44,861 nucleotides of DNA from positions 1 through 44,861 of the forward strand of contig NYUD01000010.1 in assembly GCA_002683825.1 (NCBI GenBank), written 5' to 3'. The DNA comes from Planctomycetota bacterium. GTDB lineage: Bacteria; Planctomycetota; UBA1135; GCA-002686595. Shown here one piece after another: positions 26,315 to 35,010 of this stretch. Each line of letters begins with the position of its first letter. Position 1 is the first letter of the stretch. The notes beneath the pieces were generated by a model, which saw only the letters and a program-made list of their open reading frames with translations, was not told where the DNA came from and did not search any database. A program made the position numbers and the translations under genes.

Positions 26315-27790
26315 ATGACAAACGACACCGGTGGCGACCAACGACAGGTCCGCGTCAAGAAGATCGAGCGGCTTCGAGACGCAGGGGTGAACCCGTGGCC
26401 AGAGCGCTTCGAGCGCACCCACCTCCTCGACCAGGCGCGCGCCCTGCCGGAGGGGACCGACGGCGTCCGCGTCTGCGGGCGCATCGTGTCCATGCGCGTC
26501 ATGGGCAAGCTGAGCTTCGCCTCGCTGCAGGACCAGAGCGGACGCTGCCAGATCTGGGTCCAGCTCGACAAGGTCGGTGAGGAGTTCTACAAGCAGGTCT
26601 GGAAGAAACTCTTCGACATCGGCGACCACATCGGCGTCGTCGGCTCGATGACGGTCACCAAGACCGGCGAACCCTCCGTCGCAGCGACCGAGATGGTCTT
26701 CCTCGGCAAAGCCCTCCGCCCCCTGCCCGAGAAATGGCACGGCGTCCAGGACCAGGAGACCTGCTACCGGCAGCGCTACCTCGACATGATCATGAACCGC
26801 GAGAGCGTCGAGCGGTTCATGCTCCGCGGCAAGATCATCCGCACCATCCGCGGGTTCCTCGAAGGACATGCTTTCGAGGAGGTCGAGACCCCGGTCCTTC
26901 AGACCAAGCCATCCGGGGCCACCGCGCGGCCGTTTTTGAGCCATCACAACGCGCTCGACATGGACATCACGTTGCGCATCGCACCGGAGACGTGGCTGAA
27001 GCGGTGCGTGGTGGCCGGCTACGACCGCGTATTCGAGTTCGCCCGGTGCTTCCGCAATGAAGGTATGGACCCCTCACACCTTCAGGACTTCACCATGCTC
27101 GAGTACTACGCGGCGTGGTGGAACTACGAAGACAACATGCGCTTCACCGAGCAGCTGCTGCAGCACGTGTTGATGGAGTGCCTCGGCACGCTCGAGGTCG
27201 ACCTGGGCGGCGAGAAGGTCGATTTCTCCGGCGAATGGCCGCGCGTGAGCTTCAAGGACCTGATCCTGCGCGACGCCGGCATCGACATCTTCGAAGAGGA
27301 CACCGCGGACGGGCTGCGTGCCCGGATGAGCGAGCAGGGCATCACGCTGGAGGACACCGACGTCAACAAGCTCGGCTACGGCGCCCTCGTGGATCAGCTC
27401 TACAAGAAGGTCAGCAGGCCCAAGCTCACGGGACCGATGTTCCTCGTGGATCACCCGATCGGGCTCTCCCCCCTCGCGCGACGCAACGATGACAACGCCG
27501 AAATCACGGACCGCTTCCAGCTCGTCATCAAGGGCTGGGAAATCGTCAACGCCTACTCCGAGTTGGTCGACCCGATCGACCAGCGCCAGCGCCTGGAAGA
27601 TCAAGCCGCGTTGAAGGACGCCGGCGACGACGAGGCCATGCCGCTCGACGAGGAGTACATCCTCGCCATGGAGTACGGGATGCCACCCATGTCTGGCTGG
27701 GGCATGGGGATCGACCGGCTCTGCTGCCTCCTGAGCAATCAGGAAAACCTCCGCGACGTCGTCCTCTTCCCGTTGATGAAGCCGACCTAA
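26315..27790 (+). CDS. lysS: Lysyl-tRNA synthetase, class II
   Basis: 491 residues, normal length, with GGAGGAAGG ahead of ATG 26315. The N-terminal OB-fold (about 45-140) includes VCGRIVSMRVMGKLSFASLQD. Class II motif 2 is FRNEGMDPSHLQDFTMLE, the conserved PxxLSPLARRN is present, and motif 3 is GWGMGIDRL near the C-terminus. It charges tRNA-Lys in the cytoplasm. It is a monocistronic unit; its stop overlaps the convergent gene's stop by a few bases. Confidence 0.97.
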   Translation: MTNDTGGDQRQVRVKKIERLRDAGVNPWPERFERTHLLDQARALPEGTDGVRVCGRIVSMRVMGKLSFASLQDQSGRCQIWVQLDKVGEEFYKQVWKKLFDIGDHIGVVGSMTVTKTGEPSVAATEMVFLGKALRPLPEKWHGVQDQETCYRQRYLDMIMNRESVERFMLRGKIIRTIRGFLEGHAFEEVETPVLQTKPSGATARPFLSHHNALDMDITLRIAPETWLKRCVVAGYDRVFEFARCFRNEGMDPSHLQDFTMLEYYAAWWNYEDNMRFTEQLLQHVLMECLGTLEVDLGGEKVDFSGEWPRVSFKDLILRDAGIDIFEEDTADGLRARMSEQGITLEDTDVNKLGYGALVDQLYKKVSRPKLTGPMFLVDHPIGLSPLARRNDDNAEITDRFQLVIKGWEIVNAYSELVDPIDQRQRLEDQAALKDAGDDEAMPLDEEYILAMEYGMPPMSGWGMGIDRLCCLLSNQENLRDVVLFPLMKPT

Positions 27791-28407
27791 ACGACGTCGA
27801 TACCCTCCCGTTCACAACGGCGAAGGAGCTCCTCCTGAATCACCGGGTGATGGGCCTTGAACGAGGCGCCGGAGCGCGCGACGCTGAATCGAATTCCGAG
27901 ATTGCGATCGGCGGTCCAGAACGGGAGGTCAGCGCCCGCTCGGACACGAAATGCCTCGACCCGACGGGCGACGTCATCGGGACCGGCGCACCACGCGAGC
28001 CGGCAACCCACAGCCCCTGCCAAGCCCCCGCCCAGCAGCAGCCGTGAACGGGGAGGCAGGACGCGGGGCCCCCGAGGCGGCGAGTCTGCAGCGAGCAACG
28101 CGAGGAGCGCGATCGCCTCTTCTTCGCCAGCCCCGTCGAATGCGGCCGGGAGACCGGGCAACCGGTCACAGGCGTCACTCAACGTGGCGAGCGCGTCGGG
28201 CCCCTCTCCGTAGGCCCAGATCCAGTCATCCGCGTCGACGCGCTGGTAGATGGCGCGAACCAAGGTCGAGATCGCGGAGGGGGCGGCGCTGGGAAGCGCC
28301 AAGCGCGCCTCCCCATCGGTTCCGAAGGCGGCGGAGAACTCCGCCGCCTCCTGGAAGGTCCCTAAGACCTGCCCCCTCCCCATGAGCCTGGGGGACAGCC
28401 CTCTCAC
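27787..28407 (-). CDS. Unknown protein coupled to the glycosyltransferase gene
   Basis: 206 residues, GTG start at 28407 overlapping the glycosyltransferase stop (GTGA). Not recognised. It is Ala/Leu/Gly-rich, with QRVDADDWIWAYGEGPDALATL early, a central Arg/Leu/Gly-rich region (PRSRLLLGGGLAGAVGCRL) and a C-terminus containing LGIRFSVARSGASF and a closing amphipathic helix. No clear membrane helix or signal peptide. Last gene of the operon; its function may relate to the sugar-transfer step but that is only context. Confidence 0.7.
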   Translation of the reverse strand: MRGLSPRLMGRGQVLGTFQEAAEFSAAFGTDGEARLALPSAAPSAISTLVRAIYQRVDADDWIWAYGEGPDALATLSDACDRLPGLPAAFDGAGEEEAIALLALLAADSPPRGPRVLPPRSRLLLGGGLAGAVGCRLAWCAGPDDVARRVEAFRVRAGADLPFWTADRNLGIRFSVARSGASFKAHHPVIQEELLRRCEREGIDVV

Positions 28408-29885
28408 TTCACGATCTTCGTGATCCGCTCCACCGCCACGTGGGCCGTATCTGAGCGGCGACGCTTCTCCGCACCGTCCCGCAACTCCCTCAGATACCGC
28501 GGGTTGCCGAGCAACTCCCCGAGCAGAAAACCGAGATCGCGCTCGCCATAGGCCTTGCGACCACAGCCGGCGCGCTCCACGCGGTCCGCCATGCGCTCTT
28601 CCGCGCCCGGGCTCGGACGCAGCATCAAAGCAGGAAGTCCGGCAGCCGCGGCCTCCGCCATGGTGTGGGGACTGGCCCGCGAGACGAGCAGGTCCGAGAC
28701 GCCCATGAGCTCGTGGATGTTCTGGGCGAACCCATAGGTCTTCACGACCCTACCCGCGGGCACGTCGAGGCCGTCGAGCGCGTCGTTCAGCTCCTGGTTC
28801 TTACCCGCCAGCACGACCAGGTTAAGCGCCTTCGCTGCCTCGAGCATGCTCTTGACGACCAGGACCACGCGCTCCGTGTCCCCGATCCCGTCAGGTCTCA
28901 GCAAGACCGTCGGTGCGGACAACTTGAGCCCGGCCTCGCGCATGACAGCATCACGATCGAGGACCTCAGCGAAGGCCGGTGATACGGGCGTACCCGTCAC
29001 CGTGACGTTTGACGGATCGATCCCCTCGCTCTGCAGCCGCGCCTTCAGATCATCTTCAGCGACGAGATAGTTGGCGACGACATCGCTCGTCCACCGGGCA
29101 CAGATGTCCGGATCTGGAATGACGGCGGTCACGTTAGCAGTGAACCGCCCCTCCTCCTTGAGGGCCTCCAGGTGCCTGAGCGGTAGCCAATGGGTGCAGA
29201 TCACGTGGTCCGGGCGCTTGTCCACCACGACCTGGTCCAGCTTCTTGCTGAACAGCGAGTCCATCGCTTGGTCGAGCTTCGCCAGCGCATCGCTCCCATC
29301 ACTCCCATCGTGCGTCTCGAACGAGTCCCCATACAGCGCCGGACTCCGCGCCACCTCCTCGAGGAGCGCCCGCACGGATGCGGCGTCGTGGTCCTTCCCG
29401 AGCAGCTCGAGGACATCGTGCTGACGCACGACCAGGTTGCGATCGACGCCCTTGAACGCTTCAGCCAGCGCGGACGCCGGCCGACTGTGGCCAGACCCCG
29501 TCGACGCGCCGAGCACCACGAGCGTCTTGGGCGGGCGGAGAAAAGGCAGCAAGTCCTTCAGGGTCAAGCCTGGCTGCAGCCCGCCGGTTCGCTGACGCTC
29601 ACCGCTCGAACCTTCGATGGCATCGATGCCGCTGCTGGCCCCGAGCTCCGCGACGTCGTTCGCACCGCGGCCCCGACCACGGGCACGACCGCGGCGATCG
29701 CGCGACCGACCGCCGCCACGCTCCGCCGGTTCCTCGGCGGTCAGGCCGCCTCCACCGTCAGGATCGAAGCGCTCACCATCGGAGCTACCCCGTTCAGCCT
29801 GGCCTTTGTCAGCGGACTTTCGACCGCGTCCACCACGCCGACGACGAGGTGTCCGCTCGCCGCCACTTCTTGCATCGTCCGCCAT
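28404..29885 (-). CDS. MGDG-synthase-like glycosyltransferase with RG-rich N-terminus
   Basis: 493 residues from ATG 29885 (GAGGAG upstream); longer reading lies inside the upstream gene. Residues 1-100 are disordered and rich in Arg and Gly (RRRRGGRGRK, RGRARGRGRG). Then comes the MGDG-synthase N-domain signature GASTGSGHSRPASAL (126-140), and a GT28-type C-domain with VTVTGTPVSPAF, VLAGKNQELND and SRASPHTMAEAAAAGLPAL. The family transfers a sugar from a nucleotide sugar to diacylglycerol or a related lipid at the cytoplasmic membrane face. Donor and acceptor cannot be read from sequence. It sits 16 bp after the FHA-pseudokinase gene. Confidence 0.88.
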   Translation of the reverse strand: MADDARSGGERTPRRRRGGRGRKSADKGQAERGSSDGERFDPDGGGGLTAEEPAERGGGRSRDRRGRARGRGRGANDVAELGASSGIDAIEGSSGERQRTGGLQPGLTLKDLLPFLRPPKTLVVLGASTGSGHSRPASALAEAFKGVDRNLVVRQHDVLELLGKDHDAASVRALLEEVARSPALYGDSFETHDGSDGSDALAKLDQAMDSLFSKKLDQVVVDKRPDHVICTHWLPLRHLEALKEEGRFTANVTAVIPDPDICARWTSDVVANYLVAEDDLKARLQSEGIDPSNVTVTGTPVSPAFAEVLDRDAVMREAGLKLSAPTVLLRPDGIGDTERVVLVVKSMLEAAKALNLVVLAGKNQELNDALDGLDVPAGRVVKTYGFAQNIHELMGVSDLLVSRASPHTMAEAAAAGLPALMLRPSPGAEERMADRVERAGCGRKAYGERDLGFLLGELLGNPRYLRELRDGAEKRRRSDTAHVAVERITKIVK

Positions 29886-29901
29886 GAGTGTGTTGTCTCC
29901 T

Positions 29902-32286
29902 CTACTTCCGCCGAGGTCGTGGAGGCGACCCGCGCAGCCGTTCAAGCTCCGCTTGGACGAGGGCACGTGCCGCGGCGTCATCGCCCGCGAGGAGCAGTGC
30001 CCCCTGAAGGTCGAACCAAGCATCCTCGCCCGCCCGCGCCGCCATATCGAGCCGCGCGCGAGCGAGATAGCGATCCAGGCTCGGCGGTAGCACGCTGAGC
30101 ATACGCAGCATTGCCCGCGGGGCCACCCGGTCAAACGAGACCTCGACGGTCGCGTCCTCCACTTTGAGCACGAGTTGGTCCTTCTGTACAGCCACGAGGA
30201 CGCCAACGACGGCCTCACCCTTGGTCAGCGGAAGCTCGATGGGATCCCCCACCCCCGCCTTCCATGAATCCGTAATATCCGCCATCGATGCGTGGATGGC
30301 CTTGAGCCAACGAATCCGCGGAGCGAGATCCCCCAGCTGCCCGGGATCTCCGAGCTTGGCGGCCCGCTCGAGGAGATCCACGCGAAGGTCATGCTGTGAG
30401 GGCCGGGAGAGCGCCCGCTCGACCTGCTTGGCCAACGAGGACGGCGCCATCGGGTTCTCACCACCATCAGTTGGCCGACGTCCCGGCTTGCCTGCATCCG
30501 GCTTGCCTGCATCCGGCTTGCCTGCATCCGGCTTGCCTGTTTCCGGCTTGCCTGCCTCATCCCTCGGTCTGGCGATCCGTCCGTCGTGGATCCGATCCTC
30601 GAGGCGCTTCATCCGATCCGACGCCACCTCCCCAGCAATCGGCCGCGCGCGGCGCAGGGCCGCTAGGGCCTCGTCAAGCTCTCCGGTCTTGATCAGCGCT
30701 TCGAGCGCGTCGAGGAGTTCCGCCGCACGGTCACGATGGCGCCGCTTCACCGACGAGACCAACTCGAGCCCCCTCGGTCCCCAATCCTCCGACGCAGTGT
30801 AGTTCGCGGCGAAGGACTCGGCGTTCACGAACGCCTCCGAAAACTGGTCCGCCGCCATGAGCCTGTCGAGCCGCTCCCTGACGTCCCCGTATTGGCGCTG
30901 CGCCTCCTCGTCGTCGAAGACGGGCGCCGCCACGCGTCCCGATGCCTGATTCACCTCCGCCTGGCCGCCGCCCGACTCGGGTTCCGGCTTCTTCTCGTCG
31001 TCGTTGGCGAACCACCAGAACACAGCGATGTTCAACGCAACGCCGATCGTGATCGTCAGGATGCGGTTCATCCAGATGAACTTTTTACTGCGGCGAAACG
31101 AGACCGCGCCGTCAGAACTACGCTCCTCCGCAGCCATCGCGGACCGGGCCAAGTTGGCCTGCCCCTGGAGGATCTCCCCCTCGACCGCCTCGAGTTCACG
31201 CAAGGCCGCCATGCCATCCGCCGGACGATCGCCGGGCTCATCGGAGATCAAGCGTAGGACCCACTCCTTGAGCGCGGCCGGGAATTTCCTTCCATCCAGG
31301 ATGTCCCTCGACGGTGGCTGCGTGGCGTGCGCGAGCGCTTCTGACGTCGACGTCGCAGCGGGCCGCGGTGCGCGCCCGGTGAACAAGTACACGGCCACCG
31401 CCCCGATGGAGAACACATCCCCTCGCTTGCCCGCATCCTCAGGCTCAGCCACACCTTCCGGGGCGAGGTACAAGAGTTCGTGGGCGTGCGTATCCGGGTA
31501 GCTGCGTGGCGACGGGAGCGGGAACCCGAGCCCGGTGAGCCACACCTCCCCCGCGTCACCGAGCACGACGGCCTCAGGATGAAGGCTACCCACCACCTGG
31601 TCCTGCCCGTGGATCCAGCCCACCACCTCCAGAAGCTCCTTCAGCACGTGGAGGCCTTCAGGGACGTCGAAGGTCATCGCAGACCGCACCCGGGCGCCGA
31701 TGGTGTCCCCTTCCAGATACTCGACCACGAAGTAAGGCACCGAGCCCACGGTCCCAACGTCAATCCCGGAAGCGAGGCCGTGATGGTGAAGCCGCGATTG
31801 CTGCCTCGTCTGGCGCTGGAAACGGCTGACGATCGCCTTCGATCCGACCCACTGCTGATCGAGGAACTTGACCGCGACCTTACGGCCGAGCGCATCCTGG
31901 CGAGCCATGAACACCTGGGTGAGGACGCCTTTACCCTGCTCGTCGAGGATCGTCAGGCCCTTCACCTCCGGGTGGTCGACCTGGAGCGTCCCCAACTCGA
32001 TCTCGCCGCCGAGGAAGGTCACCTCGGCATCGCCGACATCGATCCTGTCGCCTCGGTTCAGGCGGGCGCGCCGGACGCGCTCCCCGTTGACGAACGTGCC
32101 GTTGCTCGAGTCCAGGTCGATGACGAGGAACTCCCGCCCCTTCCGTTCCAGGCGAGCATGGTGGCGAGACGCGCGGCTGTTGATGACGGAGACCTCGGCC
32201 TCCTCGGCCCGGCCGAAGTGAACGGGTAGCGCGTCGACCGCGATGCGCCGGGTCTCCCCCGACTCCTCGACAATGAACTCGATCAC
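29902..32286 (-). CDS. FHA-domain pseudokinase membrane protein
   Basis: 794 residues, GTG start overlapping the previous stop (GTGA). Residues 1-100 are an FHA domain with GRAEEAEV, SRASRHHARL and SSNGTFVNGERV, so phosphothreonine binding looks possible. Residues about 110-370 are a protein-kinase fold: the lysine in VAVKF (140), LAPEG (274-278) and D290-VFSIGA remain. The HRDLKPEN loop is replaced by GSLHPEAVV (233-241) and DFG by TGLGF, so catalysis is almost certainly lost. One membrane helix (about 408-427) is followed by an extracytoplasmic part with a GKPDA repeat (about 578-602). It looks like a phosphopeptide-reading membrane scaffold rather than a kinase. Confidence 0.9.
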   Translation of the reverse strand: MIEFIVEESGETRRIAVDALPVHFGRAEEAEVSVINSRASRHHARLERKGREFLVIDLDSSNGTFVNGERVRRARLNRGDRIDVGDAEVTFLGGEIELGTLQVDHPEVKGLTILDEQGKGVLTQVFMARQDALGRKVAVKFLDQQWVGSKAIVSRFQRQTRQQSRLHHHGLASGIDVGTVGSVPYFVVEYLEGDTIGARVRSAMTFDVPEGLHVLKELLEVVGWIHGQDQVVGSLHPEAVVLGDAGEVWLTGLGFPLPSPRSYPDTHAHELLYLAPEGVAEPEDAGKRGDVFSIGAVAVYLFTGRAPRPAATSTSEALAHATQPPSRDILDGRKFPAALKEWVLRLISDEPGDRPADGMAALRELEAVEGEILQGQANLARSAMAAEERSSDGAVSFRRSKKFIWMNRILTITIGVALNIAVFWWFANDDEKKPEPESGGGQAEVNQASGRVAAPVFDDEEAQRQYGDVRERLDRLMAADQFSEAFVNAESFAANYTASEDWGPRGLELVSSVKRRHRDRAAELLDALEALIKTGELDEALAALRRARPIAGEVASDRMKRLEDRIHDGRIARPRDEAGKPETGKPDAGKPDAGKPDAGKPGRRPTDGGENPMAPSSLAKQVERALSRPSQHDLRVDLLERAAKLGDPGQLGDLAPRIRWLKAIHASMADITDSWKAGVGDPIELPLTKGEAVVGVLVAVQKDQLVLKVEDATVEVSFDRVAPRAMLRMLSVLPPSLDRYLARARLDMAARAGEDAWFDLQGALLLAGDDAAARALVQAELERLRGSPPRPRRK
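30483..30557 (-). repeat. Five 15-bp tandem units encoding GKPDA-like pentapeptides
   Basis: Three identical units and two variants in direct tandem, in frame within the FHA-pseudokinase gene. They encode a flexible Gly/Lys/Pro linker and are a likely site of length variation. Confidence 0.9.
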
Positions 32287-33578
32287 TTGCCTTCGCCGTC
32301 CTGCTCAGCAGCGCGCACGTGCCATACTTCAAACAGCACCGCAGGGACACCGTCCGGGTGTTGGAGCAAGCGCCCGGAGAGGTCCAGCGGCGTGCCGACG
32401 TCGATCCCCTCCAGCTTCTTCAGGACAACACGTGGGGGGTAGTTGCGGATGGAGCGGTCTGGCCGCGACAGCATCCCGAGCTTGCTGGCCACTCGTACCA
32501 TCTCCAAATCACCTGGCGTGTAGCAATACGCGAGGACCATGGTCGGGTCCACGCCCTCGAGCGCGATACGTCCCGCGAGCGGAAACTGGACCGCCGAGAG
32601 AAACGCCGCATCCGGTTTTTTCCCCGTCGCGCGGACGGTCACGTACTTGCCTACGAAGGCGGCGCCCTTCCAGGCGAGGTCTCCCAGGCTGATCCGCTCG
32701 GCGTTCTTGAGGACCCGCGCGGGTGTCGGCGCGTCGTCGAGGCCCTCGAGGAAGCGAAGACCATGAGCCACCGTCGCCGCCTCAAGGCCGTATGCGTAGA
32801 GAAACTCGCGCCGATCTTCGGGCAGGCTGTTGAGCCACAAGCTCTTCAACTTGCCTCGCTCCCGGATTCGGTCGGGCAGCACCGGAGCCGGACCGGCGAG
32901 CTTGCGCAGCGCGCCGCCCTTCTGGTCTTCGAGCATCAGGCCGGGTGGTACCCCGTCCACGTTCTCGAGCACATGACGGATGGACGCGAGCACATCAGTC
33001 TTGACCGCCTCCTTCCCGGCCAGGAGGACAAGCCGCCGCAGCCGATCGTGAACGGTCGGGTTGGCCGCAAGCCGTCCGGACGCTTCGCAGACCTCGCAAG
33101 GGTCCCACGCACGGCAGTCGAGGCGACGTGTCCTGCGCCCCGCCTTCACGGTCCGCCAGCCTTTTCCTGTGCATCGTCGGCAGCGGGTAAATGCACGCCC
33201 CGAACACCTGCGGCACGATTTCCCGAGCGCCTGAGCCCGGGCGTTCTCAAGCTCGACCGAGACCCCCTTCACGTGGCGAGAGAGGAAGTCCCGGGCCTCA
33301 GTCGCCAGATCCTCTCGGGGGTCCCCTCTCGTGAACGGGCTGGGGACCAAATGCTCGAGCCGGACGATTTCGGCACAAAGTCGGGCAGCGCCGTGCAGAT
33401 CGCCATCCGCCCGGGCCTCGCCGAGCTGGTGTTGGAGCACGCGCTGTTTCTCGAGAGCATCGAGCCGGGACAGCGTCGCCGGGTCCTGCCCCGGAGCAGA
33501 GCGCGGCGACAGCGACAGCGCCCCCGCGACCAGCAGCCAACCCAGCCACCCCGGCAATCCAAGCGATTCGTGGTCCAT
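32283..33578 (-). CDS. Exported or anchored protein with DnaJ-type CxxCxG zinc motifs
   Basis: 431 residues. An N-terminal hydrophobic segment (GWLLVAGALSLSPRSAPGQ) suggests export or anchoring. A helical stretch leads to a cysteine cluster resembling the DnaJ zinc centre: CRRCSG (122-127), CRRCTG (133-138), C155 and CEVC (161-164). The remaining 260 residues (FVGKYVTVRATGKKPDAAF, LKKLEGIDVGTPLDLSGRLL) contain beta-rich repeats I do not recognise. DnaJ-type zinc centres bind unfolded protein or act in redox; no J-domain is present. It is the first gene of the operon with the pseudokinase. Confidence 0.83.
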   Translation of the reverse strand: MDHESLGLPGWLGWLLVAGALSLSPRSAPGQDPATLSRLDALEKQRVLQHQLGEARADGDLHGAARLCAEIVRLEHLVPSPFTRGDPREDLATEARDFLSRHVKGVSVELENARAQALGKSCRRCSGRAFTRCRRCTGKGWRTVKAGRRTRRLDCRAWDPCEVCEASGRLAANPTVHDRLRRLVLLAGKEAVKTDVLASIRHVLENVDGVPPGLMLEDQKGGALRKLAGPAPVLPDRIRERGKLKSLWLNSLPEDRREFLYAYGLEAATVAHGLRFLEGLDDAPTPARVLKNAERISLGDLAWKGAAFVGKYVTVRATGKKPDAAFLSAVQFPLAGRIALEGVDPTMVLAYCYTPGDLEMVRVASKLGMLSRPDRSIRNYPPRVVLKKLEGIDVGTPLDLSGRLLQHPDGVPAVLFEVWHVRAAEQDGEGK

Positions 33579-33610
33579 TCGAACGCGATCTCCCCCACGC
33601 CCACGGGGCT

Positions 33611-33629
33611 CAAGCCCCGACAGGGCTTG
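33611..33629. repeat. Small inverted repeat in a divergent promoter region
   Basis: CAAGCCC and GGGCTTG with a 5-nt loop, inside the 103-bp gap between the divergent genes at 33578 and 33682. It could be an operator or simply the start of a hairpin; no other evidence. Confidence 0.35.
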
Positions 33630-33681
33630 ACCTTAACACAACGTGGTGTGGTCGGCGTCGCGGCGGGCTACGATCCATCTG

Positions 33682-34974
33682 ATGCGTCACTGCTCGGTCG
33701 CCGCCCTCTCCACCCTTCTCGTGTTCGCGCTCGCCACCGTCGCCGCCGCACAGCCCGACATCAGCGAACTCGAAGGTCTCTTGAAAGACCTGACGTCTTC
33801 GGACTTCGCCGCCCGCGAGAGGGCAACCGGGCGGATCCTCACCATCGGAGAGCCCTCACGCAAGTTCCTGGAGGCCTCTCGCAACGGCCTCGACCTCGAG
33901 GGGCGTCTCCGCATCGACGCCATCCTCTCGCGGCTCGCGACCACTGACGAGACAAGCCAGAGCTTCGTCTTCGAACCGACCCGGATCGACGTCGACTTCA
34001 ACGAGGTCCCGATCGCGGAGGCGACGCGCCGACTCGGCCAAGCTGCAGGGATTCCGATGCGCTATGGGCAGGTCCAACGAAAAGGAGTCGCCGCGCCGCC
34101 CGGGCGCCAGGTCCCGATCTCGTTCCGCGCCAAGGGGATGCCGTTCTTCCAAGCCGTCGATCAGTTTTGCGCCCTCACCGGCTGTACGTTCAACTCCGAT
34201 TACTCGACCGGCGGCCTGGTCCTGAATCCGTCCACCGGCAGCCAGGTCGGACCCGTTCGATATGAAGGGCCGAGCCGCGTCGCCGCCATGTCTCTGAGCG
34301 TGAATCGCACAACGCGATTCGTCGCACCGGCGACGACCTACGCGACGCTCCAAGTGCGTATCAATGTCGAACCGCAGGCGCGACTCCTGGGACTGCTCTC
34401 CCCGGTGCGTGGAGTCACCGCCAAGGACGGCAAAGGCAACGTCGTGAACTTCACGACCACCGACGGGCCGAGACACATGCAGTCGCTGGCGAACAACTCC
34501 CAGGTATTCCAAGGCATCTCGATGGACCCCCCCGTGGCTGGCGCAAAGAAGCTGGTCGAGGTGCGGATCCCGCTCGAGTTCGTCGTGCCCACGCGCATGG
34601 TCTCCGCCGACCTCACGTCACTCGAGCCGACTGGCCCCGAAGACGCGGGCACCGGCTCGCTGCGGCTCAGGGTGGACGCGCGCCAGGAATCCGGGGAACA
34701 GCAGACCGTCACGATCTCCTTCGTTACGCCTGCCCCGGAGGGCAAGGAGCCCCTTCGCACTCTCCCCCAGTACGAGGAGATCGAAGTGTACGACCGCCGG
34801 GAACAGCGGGTCGATATCCCCCGGCGCAACATCTCACGACGTCGCGTCCAGGATCGGGATACGCGAGTACTCAAGCTGCCGAACATCCCGATCGGCCGTA
34901 TTCGTGTACGCGCCCTGTCCAGCTACGAGATCTTGAGGAAGGCCGTCGTGTTTCCGAGTCTGGAGCTTCCGTAG
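33682..34974 (+). CDS. Secreted protein with secretin-N/STN-like domain
   Basis: 430 residues from ATG 33682, which gives a good signal peptide (VAALSTLLVFALATVAAAQP). A short helical repeat (about 25-90) is followed by a region resembling an STN or secretin N domain (IDVDFNEVPIAEATRRLGQAAGIPMRYG ... PISFRAKGMPFFQAVDQFCALTG in two pieces). The C-terminal half is beta-rich and has a basic segment (RRNISRRRVQDRD). No catalytic residues stand out. A TACGAT element 8 nt before the ATG suggests a leaderless or nearly leaderless message. Function unknown. Confidence 0.8.
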   Translation: MRHCSVAALSTLLVFALATVAAAQPDISELEGLLKDLTSSDFAARERATGRILTIGEPSRKFLEASRNGLDLEGRLRIDAILSRLATTDETSQSFVFEPTRIDVDFNEVPIAEATRRLGQAAGIPMRYGQVQRKGVAAPPGRQVPISFRAKGMPFFQAVDQFCALTGCTFNSDYSTGGLVLNPSTGSQVGPVRYEGPSRVAAMSLSVNRTTRFVAPATTYATLQVRINVEPQARLLGLLSPVRGVTAKDGKGNVVNFTTTDGPRHMQSLANNSQVFQGISMDPPVAGAKKLVEVRIPLEFVVPTRMVSADLTSLEPTGPEDAGTGSLRLRVDARQESGEQQTVTISFVTPAPEGKEPLRTLPQYEEIEVYDRREQRVDIPRRNISRRRVQDRDTRVLKLPNIPIGRIRVRALSSYEILRKAVVFPSLELP

Positions 34975-35004
34975 ACGCGGCCGCACGCTGACGCGCGCGT
35001 CTTT
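34973..35004 (+). terminator. Terminator of the secreted STN-like gene
   Basis: AGACGCG (34973-34979, overlapping the stop codon) pairs with CGCGTCT (34996-35002), followed by TT. Arms resemble the terminator at 9393-9432. Confidence 0.55.
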
Positions 35005-35010
35005 ACCGGC

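Noticed and set aside
30483..30557. Possible CRISPR-like short repeats
   Set aside because: Units are contiguous, without spacers, in frame with a protein linker and only 15 bp long.
32319..33947. A 542-codon plus-strand frame crossing the zinc-protein gene and a divergent promoter
   Set aside because: It runs through two real genes' starts and has biased composition typical of antisense frames.
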